DNA of 12,460 nucleotides from CAYNYM01 sp049366815 (GTDB taxonomy: Bacteria; Desulfobacterota; DSM-4660; Desulfatiglandales; HGW-15): NCBI GenBank assembly GCA_049366815.1, contig JBMNCO010000155.1, forward strand, positions 1 to 12,460, written 5' to 3'. Position 1 is the first letter of the stretch. The number at the start of each line of letters is the position of its first letter. The notes beneath the pieces were generated by a model. It ran no database searches, had not been told where the DNA came from, and worked only from the letters and a program-made list of their open reading frames with translations. Made by a program: the position numbers and the translations under genes. Below are positions 7,605-12,460 of the stretch, one piece after another.

Positions 7605-7636
7605 TTGGGTACACTTGATGTATAATTAGTATCCAA
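7605..7636. promoter_or_regulatory. Candidate activator upstream site 2
   Basis: Inverted arms TTGGGTAC (7605-7612) and GTATCCAA (7629-7636) match at seven of eight positions and reuse the GGGTAC half-site of the palindrome at 7588-7602. Together they give up to four half-sites in 50 bp, as expected for cooperative binding of an NtrC-type dimer pair. Confidence 0.35.
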
Positions 7637-7700
7637 TTTTTCCCTTGAGTCACGCAAGAAAAACCGTTCCCGAATGTATGGTCTAATAAAGATGCTTATA

Positions 7701-7713
7701 TATCAGTATGTTA
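7701..7713 (+). promoter_or_regulatory. Possible IHF binding site
   Basis: TATCAGTATGTTA fits the IHF consensus WATCAANNNNTTR with one mismatch, in an A/T-rich stretch between the candidate activator sites and the zraP promoter, where IHF bending would bring the activator to sigma-54 polymerase. The motif is degenerate, so this is tentative. Confidence 0.35.
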
Positions 7714-7731
7714 AAATGAGAGAACGGTGAA

Positions 7732-7747
7732 TGGCACACCCCTTGCT
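7732..7747 (+). promoter_or_regulatory. Sigma-54 (-24/-12) promoter for zraP
   Basis: TGGCAC (7732-7737), 5 nt, TTGCT (7743-7747): a full match to the TGGCAC-N5-TTGCW consensus. The predicted start is near 7758, giving a leader of about 40 nt that contains the AAGGAGG at 7784-7790. Confidence 0.85.
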
Positions 7748-7797
7748 CTTACCACTAGTCAAAACGGATCATCATCACAAGAAAAGGAGGTAAAAAA

Positions 7798-8334
7798 ATG
7801 AAGAGAATCATCACTATCGTCGGAATCATGGCTTTGGTGGGGGTCCTGGCCGCTCCCGCGCTGGCATACGGCCCCCGCCGGGGAGGCGGTGATCAGATGG
7901 TGGGCCCCTGGGGTGGCGGAAAGGTCAACTGTCCTGCTTATGGGAGAGGCTGGTACGGAGACAGCATTAGCAGCATCACCGTTGAGCAGCGGGCGGAGCT
8001 GGACAATCTGCATCAGAAGTTCTTTGATGAAACCGCCCAGGTGAGGACCGATCTCTTTGCCAAAAGAGGAGCGCTCCGCACCCTGTTGCAGACCTCCAAC
8101 CCTGATGAGGCCAAGGCCCTGACCCTTCAGAAAGAGATCAGTGATCTCAAGGGCAAAATGGCTGAGGCCAAAATCAGGTATCTGTTTGAGGCCCGCAAGA
8201 TCCATCCGGATGCCCGTATCGGCTGGGGAGGTCACGGCAGGGGCGGATACGGCCGCCACATGAAAGGTTTCGGCCCCGGCGGAGGTCCTGCTCGAACAGC
8301 GGGTGGTTACGGACCCTGGAACTGCTGGAACTAG
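7798..8334 (+). CDS. zraP: ZraP-like periplasmic metal-stress protein (Spy/CpxP superfamily)
   Basis: Exported protein of 178 aa, probably a zinc-binding periplasmic chaperone that also restrains ZraS, as known for enterobacterial ZraP. A signal peptide ends at APALA (cleavage after residue 23). Then come a Gly-rich stretch with C45, a helical core starting at SITVEQRAELDNLHQKF (about 57-140) that carries the ZraP pattern of a TxEQ-like start, DLFAKRGALRTLLQ and PDEAKA, and a Gly/His/Tyr-rich tail with His and a penultimate-region Cys (NCWN) in place of the GGCGGGGH-type metal tail of E. coli ZraP. It is longer than E. coli ZraP (about 140 aa), mostly in the two Gly-rich ends. The ATG follows AAGGAGG by 7 nt and sits behind a consensus sigma-54 promoter. 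It is the only plus-strand gene here, divergent from zraS, and is followed by a hairpin and repeat copy B. Confidence 0.9.
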   Translation: MKRIITIVGIMALVGVLAAPALAYGPRRGGGDQMVGPWGGGKVNCPAYGRGWYGDSISSITVEQRAELDNLHQKFFDETAQVRTDLFAKRGALRTLLQTSNPDEAKALTLQKEISDLKGKMAEAKIRYLFEARKIHPDARIGWGGHGRGGYGRHMKGFGPGGGPARTAGGYGPWNCWN

Positions 8335-8343
8335 ACAAACACT

Positions 8344-8371
8344 CATGGGGACGGCTTGTCCCGCCCCCATG
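8344..8371 (+). terminator. Hairpin after zraP
   Basis: CATGGGG pairs with CCCCATG (7 bp), then one mismatch and an inner CGG/CCG around a 6-nt loop, starting 10 nt after the zraP stop. It has no T-tract, so it may stabilise or end the zraP mRNA rather than being a textbook terminator. Confidence 0.35.
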
Positions 8372-8390
8372 GGCACTCTAGTCCGAAAGA

Positions 8391-8559
8391 GAATGTGCCG
8401 CTCCAAGCAGGGCCGGCATGTTCTCTTCGCTGCGCTCCATCCGCCGTACACGGCTACGGTCGCTGCGGGATTTTGGCCCTTCATCTGTCCTGATTCAGGG
8501 CCAAAATATCCCGCCCCAGGCGGGACTCCGAGAAAATCCCGGTCCCCTGCTTTCCGTTG
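8391..8559 (+). repeat. Structured intergenic repeat, copy B
   Basis: Same orientation and length as copy A. The 80-nt core 8457-8536 is identical to it. The long stem is at 8465-8480 against 8497-8514, the overlapping 7-bp hairpin at 8509-8525, and the small hairpin reads GCCG-TACA-CGGC, a compensated A-T to G-C change relative to copy A. Here the element sits between convergent genes, where it could help end transcription from either side. Confidence 0.85.
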
Positions 8560-8651
8560 CTTCGGCGGCGACTTCAATGTGAAGCTGATCGTTTTTCAGT
8601 GCTAACAGCCTGATTTAATTGCGTTTGAAGCAGAGAATGGACTTGTCGCGC

Positions 8652-9788
8652 TCATGTCAGGTATTTATCCAGTCCCATGTGCTGATGCAGTCGAAGAAAG
8701 GCCTGTCTTCCCATTTTTAAGAGGAGAAAGAGATAGGTGAATCCTTCGTAAGGAAGGGCATAACGCTCCAGACCGGGTTCCGTGCATCCTCTGCATTCAG
8801 GAAAACGCCCGATTCCTCGACGGATCCGGGATGCCTTTCGGGAGGTGAAAAGGACATCGATTGGGGCATCCTTGATATTTCCGACACCTTCACTGATGAG
8901 CGGACACAAATATACCTCGCCTGTGCTGCGCACAAAAAGATAGTTGAAACCGCAGGTACAGGGTTTGCGCATCCTTCCTGTCCTGAAGTACCTGACCAGC
9001 CGCTCGTCATGAAAACGCCATCGGGAAGGCCGGCTTTCATAAAAGCGAATCATCGCCCTGATGTCTTTTGGGCTGAAGGCCAGGGCTTCTGCAAGTTCCG
9101 GATTCAAATAGCGCCCCTTGGTGATGATACAAGGGGAGATGATGGTAAACAGACCCTTTGAATCGGCATATCGGACAATGCCTCCCAGTTCGCTGATGTT
9201 TATCGGCAGGATAGTGGTCTTCAATCCAATGATCAGGTGGGGGTATTTTTCTCTCAGCCCTGTCAGTCCTTCAACGCTCTGGTTGACCTTTGACCATGCG
9301 TCTTTAACATTCCTTATCCTTTCATGCGTCTCCCCCACCCCGTCCAGCGCGCACACCACGACCAGATCAATACCCGTTTTTTCCAGCATCTTCAGGATGG
9401 CCTCGGTATAGTCCACGACACGGGAGGTCAAAAGGGCGTTTGTGGTCACGGCAACGGATTGAAGGGACTTGAGATTGCCCTGCTTCAATGCACAAATGCC
9501 TTCAAAAAGATCCGGCAGATCTGTTCTCATGAAGGGCTCCCCTCCGGTGATGTCCAATTCCTTGAGATCGGAAAAGAGGTGGGATGCGAGAAGACGGCTC
9601 CATTCCTCTATGGGAAGGTCGGGAACATGCCCGGGAATCTTCCAGATATTGCACATGAGGCATTTTGCGATGCAGCGGTGTGTGATCTCGAGACTGAGGG
9701 CCTGGGGTCTTCCGGGCCGTCCCGTCCGCTTCTGGTACTGAAAGCGAAGCCCGTTTGCCAAGAGCCTGATTGCCAGTTTGTTCAACAT
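8652..9788 (-). CDS. Radical SAM enzyme with C-terminal Cys-rich (twitch/SPASM-like) domain
   Basis: Protein of 378 aa with the S-adenosylmethionine [4Fe-4S] motif CxxxCxxC at C39, C43 and C46 (RCIAKCLMCNIW) and the ITGGEPF motif that binds SAM. The C-terminal part carries further cysteines (CTCGFNYLFVRSTGEVYLCPL, then CRGC), typical of a twitch or short SPASM domain holding an auxiliary cluster. Such enzymes modify peptides or cofactor precursors. The substrate here is unknown. The ATG at 9788 has GGAG 8 nt upstream. It lies 69 nt downstream of the second radical SAM gene on the same strand and is the last gene of the operon that includes the MftF-like glycosyltransferase. The N-terminal approximately 30 residues are basic, and the end is hydrophobic (FTYLFLLLKMG), so loose membrane contact is possible. 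Confidence 0.9.
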   Translation of the reverse strand: MLNKLAIRLLANGLRFQYQKRTGRPGRPQALSLEITHRCIAKCLMCNIWKIPGHVPDLPIEEWSRLLASHLFSDLKELDITGGEPFMRTDLPDLFEGICALKQGNLKSLQSVAVTTNALLTSRVVDYTEAILKMLEKTGIDLVVVCALDGVGETHERIRNVKDAWSKVNQSVEGLTGLREKYPHLIIGLKTTILPINISELGGIVRYADSKGLFTIISPCIITKGRYLNPELAEALAFSPKDIRAMIRFYESRPSRWRFHDERLVRYFRTGRMRKPCTCGFNYLFVRSTGEVYLCPLISEGVGNIKDAPIDVLFTSRKASRIRRGIGRFPECRGCTEPGLERYALPYEGFTYLFLLLKMGRQAFLRLHQHMGLDKYLT

Positions 9789-9857
9789 CCCACTTCTCCC
9801 GATTCGGGGTCAAAACAGGCCCGCTCAGAATAGATTCCGCCCCCGATCCGCGGCCTC

Positions 9858-10988
9858 TCAGAGAGGCTCTTTCCAGGAATAGACTTCTCTTCTCAGGGCG
9901 CACCGGTCTTCCACCGTCATGGGGTCGCCCGTGGCCGCATAGGCCCGACCCATGCAGCCGCCCTGGCAGTGGGATCTGCCGGGACACCCCGGGCATGCCC
10001 TCAGTTCCTGCGAACGACGTACATACATTGGCGGTAAGGGGGCCCAGAGTGAGATCGCCTCCATCAGGGCCTCGTCCAGCGGACGGTGATGAACGCCATG
10101 GACCGCGTATCTTTCCATGGGCATCATCGTACAGGGGTACATGCGCCCGTCAGCGGTAATGTAGGGCCTTTCAACGCATGAACAATTCCGGGGACCGGGG
10201 CTCGAGCGTCCTGCGAGCCATTCCAGGCATGCGATGTTTCCCATCCTTTCGTATCTTTTTCTGAAATCGGCATCCCTGTGAAATCGAAGGAGCATATCCC
10301 GGTAGTGGGCAGGGGAGGGGAGCGCGAGTTGTTTATCAGGTCCCGCCCGCCCGGCACTCACCAGGGTTGCGCTCACCAGGCTCCCGATCCCCATGTCATC
10401 CAGAAGTTGGAGCAATCTGGGGAGATCCGGGAAATTGTGTGCCATCTCCGTGAATGCCACCACAGTCCGGCCCCCAAGGCCGGATTCGGCCAGGCGTCTC
10501 AGGCCCCGAAGGGTGCGATGGAAGGCACCCGCGCCCCTCACCCGGTCATGGACGGGCGCACAGGCCCCATCCAGACTGACTTGGATCAGGAGACCCTTAA
10601 AACCGATTGAACCCAGGGCCCTGACCTTCTCTTCAGTCAGCAGTGTGCCGTTTGTCTGGAGACGTACACGCTTGAACCTTTGCAGTTCGCATGAAAAACG
10701 GAGGATCTCATACCAATCGGGATGGGTCAGCGGATCGCCGCCTGTCAGGCAGATCTCCTCCAGATCGAGGCTTGCGAATTCGCTGATGAGTTCTTTGAGT
10801 TTGTCCGACCGGACAGGGGTGGAGACATCGCTGGAACGGGCCTCGGGCCAGCAGTGACGGCATTGGAGGTTGCAGCCGTCGGTCACCATCAGGGTCAGTA
10901 GGGTCGGTCGGGCCAGGCCGGCTGAGGAAAGGTGTTCCAGGATCTTCTTTTTGGCCTTTTCGTCCAAATTCCGCCTCGCGATCCGCAC
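9858..10988 (-). CDS. Radical SAM/SPASM domain protein
   Basis: Enzyme of 376 aa from the favoured start, with CxxxCxxC at C39, C43 and C46 (GCNLQCRHCW), LTGGDPL and a full SPASM-type C-terminus (CSCVERPYITADGRMYPC, then CPGCPGRSHCQGGC and a final DRC) expected to hold two auxiliary [4Fe-4S] clusters. This architecture is shared with peptide maturases such as PqqE and MftC; it is not an evident MftC by its active-site motif. The frame is open up to a GTG at 11063, but that would overlap 70 nt of the conserved end of the glycosyltransferase gene. I favour GTG 10988, 5 nt after that stop; TTG 10967, with GAGG 6 nt upstream, is the alternative. Tight linkage to the glycosyltransferase implies one operon and a shared substrate. 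Confidence 0.85.
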   Translation of the reverse strand: MRIARRNLDEKAKKKILEHLSSAGLARPTLLTLMVTDGCNLQCRHCWPEARSSDVSTPVRSDKLKELISEFASLDLEEICLTGGDPLTHPDWYEILRFSCELQRFKRVRLQTNGTLLTEEKVRALGSIGFKGLLIQVSLDGACAPVHDRVRGAGAFHRTLRGLRRLAESGLGGRTVVAFTEMAHNFPDLPRLLQLLDDMGIGSLVSATLVSAGRAGPDKQLALPSPAHYRDMLLRFHRDADFRKRYERMGNIACLEWLAGRSSPGPRNCSCVERPYITADGRMYPCTMMPMERYAVHGVHHRPLDEALMEAISLWAPLPPMYVRRSQELRACPGCPGRSHCQGGCMGRAYAATGDPMTVEDRCALRREVYSWKEPL

Positions 10989-10993
10989 AGCCT

Positions 10994-12460
10994 CTAGCGT
11001 GTTTTGCAGACCAGCTTGGGATTCACCGCATGAAAGGACAGGTTCCTGACACATCCCCACCACACACCCGACTGGTAGGACAACTGCTCCAGAGAGAAAT
11101 AGAAGATGAATGGGAAAAAGTTCAGACGCGGTTTCTTGATCACATATTCAACGACGCCGGTCAATACATGCATGCCCAGGGTGACCCCGGAGACAGAAGG
11201 CCACAGGGGGAGCAGGAAAATGGACCAGATCAGATAATAACGCGAAACAAAGGCACAGCCGTTGTGGAAAAAGGCAAAATATCCCCGCAGAACCGCAGAC
11301 AGGAGGAGGGGAAGACGGATAGGGAGGCCCCGGCGCCTGACCCTGATCCAGTTTTTAAATGTGTCCAGGATGACAAGGGGAAAGCACAGGACAAGGGGCA
11401 GGGCGGCCTTCAGGATGACCGAAAGGACGGCCGTCGACCAAAACAAGGCCGTTGCCGGAGGAAAGAGCATTTCCTTGCCCCTTTTCCTGTGCAATCGCTG
11501 CAGCATGGGTTCAGAGGTGCCGTAATCAAAGCGTCTGGCGCAGAAGGGCCAAAGCCTGTTGCGGTGTTTGTGAAAGACCTTCCCCTCGGGCCTGAATTCC
11601 AGATGATGCCCCGCGTCCTGCACCCTCCAGCAGAAATCCACATCCTCCCCCACGAACAGTTCCTCTCTGAATCCTCCCAGTTGCAGGAAGAGATTCCGTC
11701 TCACCAGGAGATTACAGGAGGGAACATAGAAGGCCCTGTCATTGTCCTGGGATCTCCTAACCCGTCGGCTTACGATCAGAGAGGATTTGACCTCCTCGTA
11801 CCGATCAAGGGCGCTTTCTTTAAAATAGGCATCGACGATGCCGCCCACCGCACCGACCGAAGGATCCGTGAAGGCAGGTACGAGGTCCTGGAGCCAGAGG
11901 GGGTCCGCCAGACAGTCGGAGTCGATAAAGGCCAAAATGTCCCCCCCCGCCTTTCGGGCCGCAAGATTCCGGCAGTGGGAGGCCTGTCTGTGCTCCTTGA
12001 GAGAGATCAGGTTGACGGGAAATTCTGATATCGCTCTGGGGGTGTTGTCCGTTGAGGCATCGTCCACCACAATGATTTCAAGGTTCTCGACAGGATAGAC
12101 AAGGCCAGCAAGGGAGTGAAGGCAGGCGGAAATGTCCTCCGGTCTGTTTCTCACGGGGATGATAACGGACACCCGGGGAAGGGGGGGCGGGGCCGCAAAA
12201 CCCTCCCGCTCCAGGAATCCCCTGCGGACGAGGCCGTTGAGGAAGAAAAGCATTTCCTCCGGGTCCGCATGTCCGACCAAGGCCCGGATCTTTTCAAAGG
12301 TGATGAGGCGCCGGTTCGCAATGGATTCAAGGACGGGCCTCCAGAAGGGGTGAAGCACCACGAATTTGAGAGGAAAATGGAGAAGCAGGACGGGAGAACC
12401 GTTATTCGGGAGGAAACGGACCGATTCCCCTAAGCGATAAGCAAGGGGCTTCCTATTGAG
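10994..12460 (-). CDS. MftF-like family 2 glycosyltransferase with RRE-like N-terminus (5' end outside window)
   Basis: Membrane-associated glycosyltransferase. The frame is still open at the right edge, so the true start is missing; 488 codons are visible. Residues 1-90 of the visible part (YRLGESVRF, FPLKFVV, then FLNGLVRRGFLE) look like the strands and winged-helix end of a PqqD/RRE-type peptide-binding fold. Next comes a GT-A domain: VSVIIPVRNRPED, IIVVDDAST, the DSD metal site (about 180-182) and GEDVDFCWR (about 271-275). Hydrophobic segments follow, ending in LEQLSYQSGVWWG and NPKL. This order, the GEDVD(L/F)CWR motif, the YGTS block and the L-x-x-L-x-Y-x-x-G-x-W-(Y/W)-G end match mycofactocin glycosyltransferase MftF as I recall it. 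A GTG at 12361 could serve as start but would cut off the N-terminal strands. It is followed 5 nt later by the radical SAM/SPASM gene. Confidence 0.87.
   Translation of the reverse strand, partial: LNRKPLAYRLGESVRFLPNNGSPVLLLHFPLKFVVLHPFWRPVLESIANRRLITFEKIRALVGHADPEEMLFFLNGLVRRGFLEREGFAAPPPLPRVSVIIPVRNRPEDISACLHSLAGLVYPVENLEIIVVDDASTDNTPRAISEFPVNLISLKEHRQASHCRNLAARKAGGDILAFIDSDCLADPLWLQDLVPAFTDPSVGAVGGIVDAYFKESALDRYEEVKSSLIVSRRVRRSQDNDRAFYVPSCNLLVRRNLFLQLGGFREELFVGEDVDFCWRVQDAGHHLEFRPEGKVFHKHRNRLWPFCARRFDYGTSEPMLQRLHRKRGKEMLFPPATALFWSTAVLSVILKAALPLVLCFPLVILDTFKNWIRVRRRGLPIRLPLLLSAVLRGYFAFFHNGCAFVSRYYLIWSIFLLPLWPSVSGVTLGMHVLTGVVEYVIKKPRLNFFPFIFYFSLEQLSYQSGVWWGCVRNLSFHAVNPKLVCKTR

Larger units (their letters stand above)
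7393..7797. other. Divergent zraS-zraP control region
   Basis: 405 bp between the divergent zraS and zraP starts. It holds a -24/-12 promoter facing each gene, palindromic GGGTA-type sites near the middle (7588-7636), a possible IHF site (7701-7713) and a 7-bp inverted repeat ACCGTTC/GAACGGT (7663-7669 and 7722-7728) whose right arm abuts the zraP -24 element. This is the classic layout for two promoters served by one sigma-54 activator. Confidence 0.7.
8335..8651. other. Convergent intergenic region downstream of zraP
   Basis: 317 bp between the convergent ends of zraP and the radical SAM gene. It holds a G/C-rich hairpin at 8344-8371, repeat copy B (8391-8559) and, at 8572-8584, a short CTTCA-ATG-TGAAG hairpin followed 7 nt later by five T residues, which could be a weak terminator for zraP. 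On the minus strand an 18-codon frame overlaps the end of the radical SAM gene; I do not call it a gene. Confidence 0.55.

Noticed and set aside
7759..8577. Minus-strand frame of 272 codons opposite zraP
   Set aside because: It spans zraP and repeat copy B and has no motif; zraP has a signal peptide, strong Shine-Dalgarno and sigma-54 promoter.
8303..8605. Shared translated segment (FWPFICPDSGPKYPAPGG) in frames at both repeat copies
   Set aside because: It arises because the DNA core is identical in the two copies. There is no start signal or gene-like context, and the conserved property is base pairing rather than protein.
11030..12028. Plus-strand open frame of 332 codons opposite the glycosyltransferase
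   Set aside because: It shadows a clearly conserved GT2 gene, with Gln/Lys/Pro-rich translation lacking domains or a good ribosome binding site.

Overview
The window looks like chromosome of a free-living, moderately GC-rich, strongly sigma-54-using bacterium. I infer a Desulfobacterota (Deltaproteobacteria)-type organism from three things: two NtrC-type regulator/kinase pairs side by side, -24/-12 promoters, and radical SAM genes. There is no rRNA, tRNA, CRISPR array, phage or transposase. All genes except one lie on the minus strand.

Layout. (1) 1-2898: a two-component pair on the minus strand, a membrane histidine kinase followed after 4 nt by an NtrC-type sigma-54 activator whose last residues run off the left edge. 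A good sigma-70 promoter lies about 200 bp upstream of the kinase. (2) 3255-3812: a stand-alone two-CBS-domain protein. (3) 3910-8334: a complete ZraP-ZraS-ZraR-type envelope metal-stress module. zraP (plus) diverges from zraS and zraR (minus). The 405-bp divergent region holds a -24/-12 promoter facing each way, GGGTA-type palindromic candidate activator sites between them and a possible IHF site. A 169-bp structured repeat sits between zraS and zraR, and a second copy lies downstream of zraP. (4) 8652-12460: a minus-strand operon, in transcription order a mycofactocin-MftF-like glycosyltransferase (5' end outside the window), a radical SAM/SPASM enzyme and a second radical SAM enzyme.

How the parts work together. 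ZraS should sense metal or envelope stress and phosphorylate ZraR. ZraR, bound at the central sites, would drive sigma-54 transcription of the periplasmic chaperone gene zraP and of its own operon. The right-hand operon resembles the maturation end of a ribosomally made peptide pathway: a PqqD/RRE-like segment fused to a glycosyltransferase, plus two radical SAM enzymes. No precursor peptide is convincingly visible, so one would have to lie to the right of the window or elsewhere.

The least ordinary items are the MftF-like/radical SAM operon, the paired structured repeats (one splitting zraS from zraR) and the Met-rich sensor motif of ZraS.
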